In this document: one piece after another, positions 57,701 through 64,000 of the stretch
How positions within the stretch are numbered: the first letter of the stretch is position 1
How the letters are laid out: every line of letters begins with the position of its first letter
Source: Ornithinimicrobium sp.
GTDB lineage: Bacteria > Actinomycetota > Actinomycetes > Actinomycetales > Dermatophilaceae
Direction: 5' to 3'
DNA length: 64,000 nucleotides
Assembly (NCBI RefSeq): GCF_030537745.1
Contig: NZ_JAUNVI010000005.1
Coordinates: 24,725 to 88,724 of the forward strand
Made by a program: the position numbers and the translations under genes
Notes under the pieces: model-generated
What the model was told of the DNA's origin: nothing
Seen by the model: the letters and a program-made list of their open reading frames with translations, nothing else
The model's database searches: none

Positions 57701-58140
57701 AGTCGCAGGAGCAAGGCGGCAGACAGGCGACCGCGATGCTGCGCGGACACGGCGGTGGCTTCGTCGTCCTCGACACCGAGGTGACTCCAGACCTGGCCCG
57801 GGAGGGCCTGGCCCGGGACCTGGTCCGTGCCGTCCAGGGCGCCCGCAAGGATGCTGGTCTGCAGATCAGTGACCGGATCAGCCTGACCGTCGTGGGCGAC
57901 GACGAGGTGTGGCAGGCAGCGACCGAGCACCAGAAGCTGGTGATGGACGAGACTCTGGCGGTGCAGTTCGGCGCGGCTGGCGCGGGCGCGTCCCTGCCCA
58001 AGCCGAAGAGCCACGGCCTCGGCGGCGGGAGCGACCCGGACGGCAGCACCCAGCCCCGAGCCACGACATACACGACCAACGCCGACCTCGGCGCGGGCCG
58101 CCGCGTCGACCTGATGATCAGCAAGATGGAGGTCCGATGA
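54763..58140 (+). CDS. ileS: Isoleucine-tRNA ligase (eukaryote-like class)
   Basis: The 1125-residue class I synthetase charges tRNA-Ile. [20 protein letters not shown] carries the HIGH-type motif HYGH (near residue 67) and [11 protein letters not shown] carries KMSKS (near 655). The CP1 editing domain ([17 protein letters not shown]) and the long C-terminal extension belong to the eukaryote-like IleRS class found in actinobacteria. Members of this class tolerate mupirocin, so low sensitivity is expected by family knowledge. GAGGAG lies nine bases before the ATG at 54763 and is controlled by the T-box leader. folC overlaps its stop by 4 bp. Confidence 0.97.
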   Translation: MAYPLTSTSGNALTSSPRFPEIEEAVLAYWREHDTFAKSVESRPAGEKGANEYVFYDGPPFANGLPHYGHLLTGYVKDVVPRYQTMRGKRVERRFGWDTHGLPAELEAMEQLGIKTKDEILELGLEAFNAKCRESVLKYTQVWEDYVTRQARWVDFKNDYKTLNVDFMESVLWAFKSLYDKGLVYEGYRVLPYCWNDQTPLSNHELRMDDEVYQVRQDPAVTVGLRLLPGSTPDPVLDGALALVWTTTPWTLPANLAIMVGEDIDYVVVEAPLPGATDGQSEPQRYIIAKERLASYAHELGEEPNVLASYTGAELSGRSYVPPFRYYQGWEKAHRLVIAEFVTTTDGTGLVHTAGAFGEDDKVVTDREGIEPVMPVGADGQFTHPVDEYAGMLVFDANAPLQEHLKAATRNQVWTDERREQGAVTDGTVLLRRESYAHSYPHCWRCKQPLIYKAVSSWFVEVTKFKDDMLRANEEITWVPDHVKHGQFGKWLSNARDWSISRNRFWGSPIPVWTSDDPQFPRIDVYGSLAELEADFGQLPRDREGNVDLHRPFIDELTRPNPDDPTGRSTMRRVEDVLDVWFDSGSMSYAQVHYPFENADWFEHHFPADFIVEYIGQTRGWFYTLHILATALFDRPAFSSCISHGIVLGNDGQKMSKSLKNYPDVRDVFNRDGADAMRWFLMSSPILRGGNLIVTEQGIRDGVRQTMIPLWNAWYFFGLYANAANYQAKWSTASSHELDRYLLAKTRDFVEEAQGAFERNEIAAAADTIRTFVDVLTNWYIRRSRDRFWAEDHDAFDTLYTVLEVTCRVAAPLLPLTTEEVWRGLTGGESVHLTDWPAADDLPAGQDLVAAMDAVREVCSVTLGLRKAEALRVRLPLSTLTVATAHPEGLSSLADIVRDEVNVRQVKVLDLAAASAADFGVEQRLTVNARAAGPRLGREVQTAIKGSKNGDWSVAADGRVTSGGLLLQEGEYTLETVVAQSQEQGGRQATAMLRGHGGGFVVLDTEVTPDLAREGLARDLVRAVQGARKDAGLQISDRISLTVVGDDEVWQAATEHQKLVMDETLAVQFGAAGAGASLPKPKSHGLGGGSDPDGSTQPRATTYTTNADLGAGRRVDLMISKMEVR

Positions 58141-59645
58141 GCGACCAGTTCTTCGAGGACAACGAGCTGCCCCTCGACGACAACGAGCCCTTCGACGATT
58201 CCCTCGACGAGAACGAGCTGCCCCTCGACCCGGGAGCGGCCGTTCCCGCCACTCGGGGGCAGGGACGCGGCCCGACGGCCCAAGTCCCGCCGGAGCTGGT
58301 GGCGCGCTATGACCAAGTGGTCGCCGAGATCCTAGACCGCACCCCGGAGCACATGCCGGAGCCGAGCCTGCACCGCGTGCAGCGGGTGATGGAGCTGATG
58401 GGTGACCCGCAGCACGCGTTTCCGATGGTCCACCTGACCGGCACCAACGGCAAGACCTCCACGGCCCGCATGGTCGAGCGGCTGCTCCGGGAGCTGGGGC
58501 TGCGCACCGGCCGGTTCACCAGCCCGCACCTGCACGACATGCGGGAGCGGATCGCGCTGGACGGGGAGCCAGTCTCGATCGAGTCCTTCCTCGCCGCCTA
58601 TGACGACGTCTTGCCCTTCATCGAGATGGTCGACGCCGAGTCCATGGCGCAGGACGAGCCGCGCCGTCAGGTCCGGATGACCTACTTCGAGGTCGTCGTC
58701 GCCCTCGCGTATGCCGCATTCGCCGATGCGCCCGTGGACGTCGCCGTCGTCGAGGTCGGTCTGGGCGGGGTATGGGATGCCACGAGCGTGGCCGACGGCA
58801 CGGTGGCGGTGGTGACTCCCATCTCCCTGGACCACACCCGTCTCCTGGGCAGCACGATCCAGGAGATCGCCACCGAAAAGGCCGGGATCATCAAGGAGGG
58901 TTCGATCGCGATCGTCGGCGTGCAGGAGGGGGAGGCGATGGAGGTGCTCATCGCGCGAGCCGACGGGGTCGGGGCGGACCTGAAGGCCGAAGGGCTCTCC
59001 TTCGGTGTGCTGACCCGTGAGGTGGCGGTCGGCGGACAGCAGCTCTCGGTCAGGGGACTCGCCAGCGACTACAGCGACCTCTTCCTGCCGCTCTTCGGCG
59101 CGCACCAGGCGCACAATGCGGCGATGGCGGTGGCTGCAGTGGAGGCTTTCGTGGGTGGTGGTGAGCAGCCGCTCGACCGCGACGTCCTCCGCGCTGGCCT
59201 GGCCGGGGTGACTTCGCCGGGCCGTCTGGAGATCGTGCGGCGCTCGCCCACGGTGCTGGTCGACGCCGGCCACAATCCTGCAGGGATCGACGCCTTGGTC
59301 GAGGCGATCCGTGAGTCCTTCACCTTCACCCGGTTGGTCGGCCTGCTGGCGGTGCTGCGCGAGAAGGACGTCGAGCCGATGATCCGCTCGCTCGAGCCGA
59401 TCCTCGATCATGTGGTGGTGACCCGCAGCACCTCCCCACGGGCGATCCCGCCTCGTGAGCTCGGGGCCCTGGTGGCCGACTACTTCGGCCAGGACCGCGT
59501 CACGGTCGTCGACACCCTGCCGGAGGCGCTCGACGTCGCGTCCGGGCTGGCAGACGAGGCGGGCATCGGCGGCGCCGTCCTCGCCACCGGCTCCGTCATC
59601 ACTGCCGCGGAGGTCCGGGCGCTGCTCGGTCTGACCACCACCTGA
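58137..59645 (+). CDS. folC: Folylpolyglutamate synthase/dihydrofolate synthase
   Basis: The 502-residue Mur-ligase-fold enzyme adds glutamate to folates and may also make dihydrofolate. [20 protein letters not shown] holds the ATP-binding loop, [12 protein letters not shown] the folate loop, [16 protein letters not shown] the central domain and [19 protein letters not shown] the C-terminal domain. The ATG overlaps the ileS stop (ATGA). Residues 1-45 form an acidic extension before the enzyme domain, with a repeat of NELPLD ([15 protein letters not shown] and DENELPLDP), an unusual feature. Co-transcription with ileS puts it under the T-box transcript, though the T-box controls only ileS initiation directly. 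Confidence 0.96.
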   Translation: MSDQFFEDNELPLDDNEPFDDSLDENELPLDPGAAVPATRGQGRGPTAQVPPELVARYDQVVAEILDRTPEHMPEPSLHRVQRVMELMGDPQHAFPMVHLTGTNGKTSTARMVERLLRELGLRTGRFTSPHLHDMRERIALDGEPVSIESFLAAYDDVLPFIEMVDAESMAQDEPRRQVRMTYFEVVVALAYAAFADAPVDVAVVEVGLGGVWDATSVADGTVAVVTPISLDHTRLLGSTIQEIATEKAGIIKEGSIAIVGVQEGEAMEVLIARADGVGADLKAEGLSFGVLTREVAVGGQQLSVRGLASDYSDLFLPLFGAHQAHNAAMAVAAVEAFVGGGEQPLDRDVLRAGLAGVTSPGRLEIVRRSPTVLVDAGHNPAGIDALVEAIRESFTFTRLVGLLAVLREKDVEPMIRSLEPILDHVVVTRSTSPRAIPPRELGALVADYFGQDRVTVVDTLPEALDVASGLADEAGIGGAVLATGSVITAAEVRALLGLTTT

Positions 59646-59697
59646 GGCCGATGCCACCACCGCCCCGGCGAATCTCGCGCCCTGGGAGGATCGACCC

Positions 59698-60510
59698 GTG
59701 GCGCAGGCAGAGATCCCGTTGACCGGTGGCGACGTCACCGAAGGTGTGGTGCGGGTCGGTGACACGGTGCGTCGACCGGTCGGTGAGCACTCGCCCCTGG
59801 TGCACGTGGTCCTGCGGCACCTCGAGGCGGTCGGTTTTGACGGGGCACCGCGCTTCCTGATGCTGGATCACCGCGGCCGCGAGGTGCTGACCTTCGTGGA
59901 GGGAGAGGTCGCCGGACGGCCATGGCCGTCCTGGGTGGCCGACCAGGACCGTGCGGCCTCGGTGGCACGGCTGCTGCGACGGCTCGACGACGCCATGGTC
60001 CCGCTCGGGCTGCCCATGGGCTCAGCGTCGCCCACCGGGCTAGCCCCCTTGCCCACCGACGAGCCCTGCGATCCGGTGCCCTCCTTCCTTGGGCACCTTG
60101 ACGTCACGCCGGAGAACACCGTCTTCCGAGACGGAGAGGCCTTTGCCCTGATCGACTTCGACCTGGTGCGGCCCGCGACGCGCGTCGACAGCGTCGGCAA
60201 CCTGCTCCTGTGGTGGGGAGGGTGGATGCCGGTCGAGGACCGGGAGCCAGTGATGCGTGGGATCGATGCGACGTCCAGGGGCAGGTTGCTGGTGGACGCC
60301 TACGGCGTGGACCCCGAGCTGCGCGCCCACATCCTCCCGGTCGCCATCCGGACAGCGGGGCGCTCCTGGCACCGGATGCGGGACCGCGCTGCCCGACTCG
60401 GTGGCGGGTGGGCGCGCATGTGGGACGAGGGGATCGGCGACCAGATCCGCCGCCGCGAGCAATGGCTGGTGGAGAACCGTGCTCGTCTTGCGGAGGCGCT
60501 CTGCCGCTAG
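59698..60510 (+). CDS. Aminoglycoside phosphotransferase-like kinase
   Basis: The 270-residue protein has the APH/choline kinase fold. FLGHLDVTPENTVFRDG carries the catalytic HxD..N motif and FALIDFDLVRPATRVDSVGN the metal-binding DFD. The substrate is unknown; these proteins phosphorylate diverse small molecules and need not confer resistance. The GTG at 59698 follows GGGAGG at about seven bases. It lies 52 bp after folC on the same strand and converges with the DUF305 gene (18-bp gap). Confidence 0.82.
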   Translation: MAQAEIPLTGGDVTEGVVRVGDTVRRPVGEHSPLVHVVLRHLEAVGFDGAPRFLMLDHRGREVLTFVEGEVAGRPWPSWVADQDRAASVARLLRRLDDAMVPLGLPMGSASPTGLAPLPTDEPCDPVPSFLGHLDVTPENTVFRDGEAFALIDFDLVRPATRVDSVGNLLLWWGGWMPVEDREPVMRGIDATSRGRLLVDAYGVDPELRAHILPVAIRTAGRSWHRMRDRAARLGGGWARMWDEGIGDQIRRREQWLVENRARLAEALCR

Positions 60511-60528
60511 GCATCGTGCCGCGCGGAG

Positions 60529-61263
60529 TCAGCGACCTTCGTGGCCCTTGTCGCCGCCGGAAGGCTGCGCGTCCGCGGCCCGCGACGTCAACCAGGCGGA
60601 GACATCCTCGCGGGGCTGCGAGCCACGGTCGCGCAGGAACTGGTCCATCTGCTCGACCTCGCCGACCTGCGCGCCCACCATCCGCTGGGCCACCGCGAGG
60701 ACGTCGGGGTCGGTGGCGCCTTCCAGCGCTGCGTCGGCCATCTCGACGCCGGCGAGGTGATGCGTCGTCATGAGCTGGAGATAGAGCACCTCCGCCGCCT
60801 TGCCGGTCGCATCCGTGAGCTCCTGGATCTGTGTGGGCGACGCCATCCCAGCCATCGTCACGCCCGCGGGCAGGTCCATCGCGGCGTGATCGTGCCCGGT
60901 CATCCAGGTCATCCGCTCACCCTCACGGGCCCGCGGCAGGCCCCACTCGCCGAGCCAGGTGGCCATCACGCCCCGCTCGAACTCCTGGTTGTTGGTGATG
61001 TCGCTGGCGAGCCGCCGCACCGGCTCGTCTTCGGTGCGCTGCATGACCAGCAGCGACATCTGCGTCGCCTGCGCGTGGTGCTCACTCATGTCCCGGGCGA
61101 ATCCGGCCTCCACGCTGGTATCGGCCGGGTAGCGCGGGGCGAACGTGAGCCAGCCGAGCAGCGTCCCCAGGCACAGCGCGGCCACCGTCACGATCGCCAG
61201 CGCGGGAGCGCCGAAGGTGCGCCACCTGTCCCGGGGTGGGGCAGCGAGCTGGCTCTGCGTCAT
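60529..61263 (-). CDS. DUF305 domain-containing exported protein
   Basis: The 244-residue protein has one N-terminal hydrophobic segment (APALAIVTVAALCLGTLLGW) and a DUF305 four-helix domain outside the membrane: FARDMSEHHAQATQMSLLVM, TNNQEFERGVMATWL, MTTHHLAGVEMAD. Histidine- and methionine-rich motifs (HHAQATQM, HDHAAMD) suggest metal, perhaps copper, binding, an inference also drawn for the family. The ATG overlaps the DUF3105 stop by 4 bp, so the two are a translationally coupled pair. Confidence 0.88.
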   Translation of the reverse strand: MTQSQLAAPPRDRWRTFGAPALAIVTVAALCLGTLLGWLTFAPRYPADTSVEAGFARDMSEHHAQATQMSLLVMQRTEDEPVRRLASDITNNQEFERGVMATWLGEWGLPRAREGERMTWMTGHDHAAMDLPAGVTMAGMASPTQIQELTDATGKAAEVLYLQLMTTHHLAGVEMADAALEGATDPDVLAVAQRMVGAQVGEVEQMDQFLRDRGSQPREDVSAWLTSRAADAQPSGGDKGHEGR

Positions 61264-61889
61264 GACCGATCCACCAGGTCGGTCACCGTGCCACCGGTGC
61301 ACGCCGCTCCCAGCTCAGGCGTCGTCGGGCCCTGCTTGTAGGTCCGGACGAACTTGGTCAGCGTCTGTTGGTCGGCCGAGTCGAGGGTCAGCTGGTGGTT
61401 CCAGGCGGTCGCGACGACCGGGGAGGACTGGTCGGCCATGGGCGAGACGAGCATGAACTCCTGATTGCCCAGCTTCTTCAGCACCTCGATCTGGTCCGCC
61501 GGCAGCGTCGGCTGGTAGGTCAGCCACACCGTGCCGTGCTCCAGCGAGTGGACCGCGTGCTCCTTGGGCAGCTCCTGGTCGTAGACGCCGCAGTTCCACC
61601 ACGCGTTGTGGTGCGGTCCGCCCACCGGCGGGTTCTCGGCGTAGGTGATCGCGGCGTCATTGTGGACGGCCGCCTCATACTCATAGGTCTGGACTCCGGA
61701 CAGGTCGGCTAGGTCCGGGCTCTCCTTGGCCACGACATACACGACTGCCCCGATGATGAGCGCCACCACGAGAGCGGCCGCCCCCCAGATCAGGGTGGCA
61801 CGGCGACGGTCTGCGGCCTGCGTCGCCTTCTGGATCTGGGCGACCTTGCTGGCGCGATCGGTGGTCTGGCTGCGGCCGGGTCGGGGCAC
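61260..61889 (-). CDS. DUF3105 domain-containing exported protein
   Basis: The 209-residue protein has a basic cytoplasmic start, one membrane helix (LIWGAAALVVALIIGAVVYVV) and an extracytoplasmic DUF3105 domain with PPVGGPHHNAWWNCGVYDQE, HAVHSLEHGTVWLTYQP and GAACTGG. The conserved His and Cys could bind a metal or form a disulfide. The GTG at 61889 follows AGGAG. It leads the DUF3105-DUF305 pair, which breaks the otherwise conserved folC-DUF4233-ndk order. Confidence 0.86.
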   Translation of the reverse strand: MPRPGRSQTTDRASKVAQIQKATQAADRRRATLIWGAAALVVALIIGAVVYVVAKESPDLADLSGVQTYEYEAAVHNDAAITYAENPPVGGPHHNAWWNCGVYDQELPKEHAVHSLEHGTVWLTYQPTLPADQIEVLKKLGNQEFMLVSPMADQSSPVVATAWNHQLTLDSADQQTLTKFVRTYKQGPTTPELGAACTGGTVTDLVDRS

Positions 61890-61995
61890 GACGGTGGCTC
61901 CTGGTGGTGTCTGTGCGGAGAGTTGAGTGCTGTGGTCGAAAGGGTATGCGGTGTTCCTGGAAAACCTGTGCTGCTGGGTCTGGGATGATCTGGCG

Positions 61996-62427
61996 GTGGA
62001 AGACCGTCCCTTGAGCCCCTCGCGCTCCCGTGCATCATCGGCGCCGGGTCAGATGACCAGAAGGCTCGGCGCAGTCACCCTCCTAGCGCAGGCCATGTCC
62101 GTGTTCTTCGGTGGCCTCGTCGCGTGGCAGCTCACCAGCGCCGCTGGAGCGGGTAGTGGAAGCGCCCACCTCTGGGCCCTCTCCGCCCTGGCTCTCCTGT
62201 GCCTCGTCACGGCCGGAGCGCTGCGCAGCCGAGCCGGCATCGCGCTCGGCTGGCTGTGCCAGGCGCTCACCCTCGCCTCCGCCTTGATCCTGCCGGCCAT
62301 GCTCGTGGTCGGCCTGATCTTTACCGGTCTCTGGTGGGTGTGCCTGCGTTACGGAGGCCGGATCGACGCGGACAAGGCGGCGTGGGCTGTGACTTACCCC
62401 AGCAGCGACGACATCCAGGAGGACTGA
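61996..62427 (+). CDS. DUF4233 domain-containing membrane protein
   Basis: The 143-residue protein has four hydrophobic segments (LGAVTLLAQAMSVFFGGLV, LWALSALALLCLVTAGAL, GLWGWLCQALTLASALIL in part, LVVGLIFTGLWWVCL) and the actinobacterial DUF4233 pattern. It usually lies between folC and ndk; the role is unknown. The frame opens at 61927, but the GTG at 61996 follows a GATGAT -10-like box by five bases and fits the family N-terminus. uppP starts 4 bp after its stop. Confidence 0.85.
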   Translation: MEDRPLSPSRSRASSAPGQMTRRLGAVTLLAQAMSVFFGGLVAWQLTSAAGAGSGSAHLWALSALALLCLVTAGALRSRAGIALGWLCQALTLASALILPAMLVVGLIFTGLWWVCLRYGGRIDADKAAWAVTYPSSDDIQED

Positions 62428-62431
62428 ACGC

Positions 62432-63262
62432 GTGGACTTCTTGACTGCCGCCATCCTGGGCCTCGTGCAAGGGGTGACCGAATTTCTGCCGATCTCCTCC
62501 AGCGCCCATATCTCGATCGTCGGGCGCCTGCTGGGCCAGGACGACCCCGGCGCGGCGTTCACCGCGATCAGCCAGCTCGGCACCGAAGCGGCGGTGGTGC
62601 TGTACTTCTGGGGCGACATCACCCGGATCATCAAGGCATGGTTCGCCTCGCTCGCCGGGCGGATCCCGCGCAACGACCCCGACGCGATCCTGGGCTGGTG
62701 GGTCATCCTGGGCACTTTCCCGATCGCGATCCTGGGGCTCGCGCTGCAGGACTGGATCGAGACGGACCTGCGCAGCCTGTGGCTGACGGCGACGATGCTG
62801 CTGGTCTTCGCCCTGGTGATCCTGGCGGCCGAGCGGCGCGCGAGCCAGCACAAGGAGCTGCGGGACCTGACGTGGCGCGACGGGCTGGCCTTCGGTTTCT
62901 GGCAGGCGCTCGCGCTCGTGCCCGGCGTCTCGCGCAGTGGTGGCACCATCGCCGGCGGCCTGTTCATGGGCTTCACCCGAGAAGCTGCGGCGCGCTACTC
63001 CTTCCTGCTCGCGATCCCCGCGGTCCTCGCCTCCGGCGGGCTGCAGGTGGTCAAGGTCTTCACCGGCACCGCGATCGGCACCGGGACGGCGTGGGGCCCG
63101 ATCTGGCTCGCGACCGTGATCGCCTTCGTCGTCGGGTATGCCGTGATCGCCTGGTTCATGCGCTACATCACCACGCACACCTTCACGCCCTTCATGATCT
63201 ATCGGATCATCGCGGCGCTGGTGCTCTTCGGCCTCCTCGGCGCAGGGGTCATCCAGGCGTAG
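62432..63262 (+). CDS. uppP: Undecaprenyl-diphosphate phosphatase
   Basis: The 276-residue integral membrane enzyme dephosphorylates undecaprenyl diphosphate to recycle the lipid carrier for peptidoglycan synthesis. VTEFLPISSSAHISIVGRLL holds the first signature and LVPGVSRSGGTIAGGLFMGF the second, phosphate-binding one; about eight helices are visible. AGGAGG lies nine bases before the GTG. Loss or overexpression of this enzyme is linked to bacitracin response in other bacteria. It sits between DUF4233 and ndk. Confidence 0.96.
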   Translation: MDFLTAAILGLVQGVTEFLPISSSAHISIVGRLLGQDDPGAAFTAISQLGTEAAVVLYFWGDITRIIKAWFASLAGRIPRNDPDAILGWWVILGTFPIAILGLALQDWIETDLRSLWLTATMLLVFALVILAAERRASQHKELRDLTWRDGLAFGFWQALALVPGVSRSGGTIAGGLFMGFTREAAARYSFLLAIPAVLASGGLQVVKVFTGTAIGTGTAWGPIWLATVIAFVVGYAVIAWFMRYITTHTFTPFMIYRIIAALVLFGLLGAGVIQA

Positions 63263-63287
63263 CGTCCCGCCGCCTACGCTGGGGCCT

Positions 63288-63725
63288 GTGACTGAGACTC
63301 CGCAGACCGAACGCTCCCTCGTCCTCGTCAAGCCCGACGGCTATCGCCGTGGCCTGACCGGTGAGGTGCTGCGCCGCATCGAGGCCAAGGGTTACACCCT
63401 GACCGCGCTCGCCGTGACCATGCCGACCCAAGAGCAGTTGGCCTCGCACTATGCCGAGCACGAAGGCAAGCCTTTCTACGAGCCGTTGGTGGAGTTCATG
63501 TCCTCCGGACCGGTGACCGCCGTCGTCGTCGAGGGGCAGGGCTGCATCCCTGGCTTTCGCTCGCTGGCCGGGGCAACCGATCCGACCGCTGCGGCGCCGG
63601 GCACGATTCGGGGGGACCTCGGTCGCGACTGGGGCCTGAAGGTCCAGCAGAACATCGTGCACGGCTCGGACTCGCCGGAGTCTGCAGCGCGCGAGATCGC
63701 GATCTGGTTCCCCGGTCTCACCTGA
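63288..63725 (+). CDS. ndk: Nucleoside-diphosphate kinase
   Basis: The 145-residue kinase transfers phosphate among nucleoside di- and triphosphates through a phosphohistidine. SLVLVKPDGYRRGL starts the fold and QQNIVHGSDSPESAAREIA contains the active-site histidine. Parts of the sequence differ from the usual core, such as VVVEGQGCIPGFRSLAGATD. TACGCT (63275-63280) ends seven bases before the GTG, suggesting a leaderless transcript. Confidence 0.95.
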   Translation: MTETPQTERSLVLVKPDGYRRGLTGEVLRRIEAKGYTLTALAVTMPTQEQLASHYAEHEGKPFYEPLVEFMSSGPVTAVVVEGQGCIPGFRSLAGATDPTAAAPGTIRGDLGRDWGLKVQQNIVHGSDSPESAAREIAIWFPGLT

Positions 63726-63839
63726 CCTGGCGGCGCCGCGATCGGAGACATCGGGCTCTTCCGGTTGCGCGTCGGGGCGGTGCTGTCCAGAGTGAGGCAT
63801 AGGTCCGCCAGCCGGTGGGCCATGGACGAGGAGATGCAG

Positions 63840-64000
63840 ATGAGCACGCAAGACGAATCGACCAACGAGGAGTTCTCGGACTCCAAGCTGACCAGCGACA
63901 ACCTTTCGGAGGCCTTCGAAAAGGTGGACCCTGACCAGGCCGGCGGTGCGCCCGCGCGCAGCGGTGGCGCGGACGGTGGAGCCGATGGTGGTGCGGACGG
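63840..64000 (+). CDS. Start of an acidic, low-complexity protein cut by the window edge (possibly rne)
   Basis: An ATG at 63840 with GAGGAG about seven bases upstream opens a frame of at least 53 codons to the window end. The N-terminus (MSTQDESTNEEFSDSKLTSD, then GGADGG repeats) is acidic, then glycine/aspartate/alanine-rich. In related genomes ndk is followed by rne (ribonuclease E/G) or a VKOR-family gene; actinobacterial RNase E often has such a leading region, so rne is a reasonable guess. Nothing diagnostic is visible yet. In-frame ATGs at 63822 and 63834 are alternative starts. Confidence 0.6.
   Translation, partial: MSTQDESTNEEFSDSKLTSDNLSEAFEKVDPDQAGGAPARSGGADGGADGGAD

Noticed and set aside
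59698-60510. Antibiotic-resistance gene (aminoglycoside kinase)
   Set aside because: Only the general APH fold motifs are present; the chromosomal housekeeping context gives no support for a resistance role.

Overview
The window is chromosomal DNA of a high-GC actinobacterium. GTG starts, many 4-bp start/stop overlaps, apparently leaderless genes, a translational T-box before ileS, a ClgR-type box before clpP1P2, trHbO globin and a mycothiol-type reductase relative all point that way. Gene content fits Micrococcales, probably the Intrasporangiaceae/Ornithinimicrobium neighbourhood; this placement is inference. No plasmid, phage or transposon genes, rRNA or CRISPR array were seen.

From recalled gene order, much of the window matches the block known in Mycobacterium tuberculosis as Rv2444c to Rv2478c: ssb-like, ettA, 4HBT thioesterase, Rv2474c-like, alpha-glucosidase, glbO, pepN, Rv2466c-like, rpiB, tig, clpP1, clpP2, clpX, valS, folC, DUF4233 and ndk. 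Lineage-specific genes lie between these anchors.

Layout: 1-0.45 kb, empty flank and tRNA-Arg. 0.5-8.5 kb, an enteric-type tyrA, a dynamin-like GTPase pair, a secondary SSB, ettA and an RluA-type pseudouridine synthase. 8.5-16.7 kb, gltBD and a GH15 glycosidase. 16.7-22.9 kb, tesB, the lutABC L-lactate operon with its divergent GntR regulator and a shared palindromic operator, then the thioesterase and Rv2474c-like genes. 22.8-30.7 kb, GH13 alpha-glucosidase, glbO, a large sigma-like/membrane fusion protein, an MscS channel and malQ. 30.7-38.1 kb, an AbiEi/nuclease-like orphan, repeats, pepN, the Rv2466c-like protein, rpiB, an antitoxin-like frame without a start codon, SIMPL and SnoaL-like proteins, a TetR regulator and tRNA-Gly.

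38.2-42.7 kb holds tRNA-Pro, trigger factor and the ClpXP protease genes, a protein quality-control cluster. 42.7-47.0 kb is a five-gene MoxR/DUF58/DUF4129 operon on the minus strand. 47.1-54.4 kb has valS, an alanine/glycine:cation symporter with a repeated acidic tail, a GlcD-like FAD oxidoreductase and a second AbiEi/DUF559 orphan. 54.4-64.0 kb runs from a T-box leader through ileS, folC, a phosphotransferase, a DUF305/DUF3105 pair, DUF4233, uppP and ndk to the start of a gene cut by the window edge, possibly rne.

Most genes are ordinary core genes. The most unusual items are the sigma-like transmembrane fusion (25.1-27.5 kb), the two AbiEi-nuclease orphans, the start-less antitoxin frame, the symporter tail and several intergenic repeats. 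I did not find a convincing complete new system.
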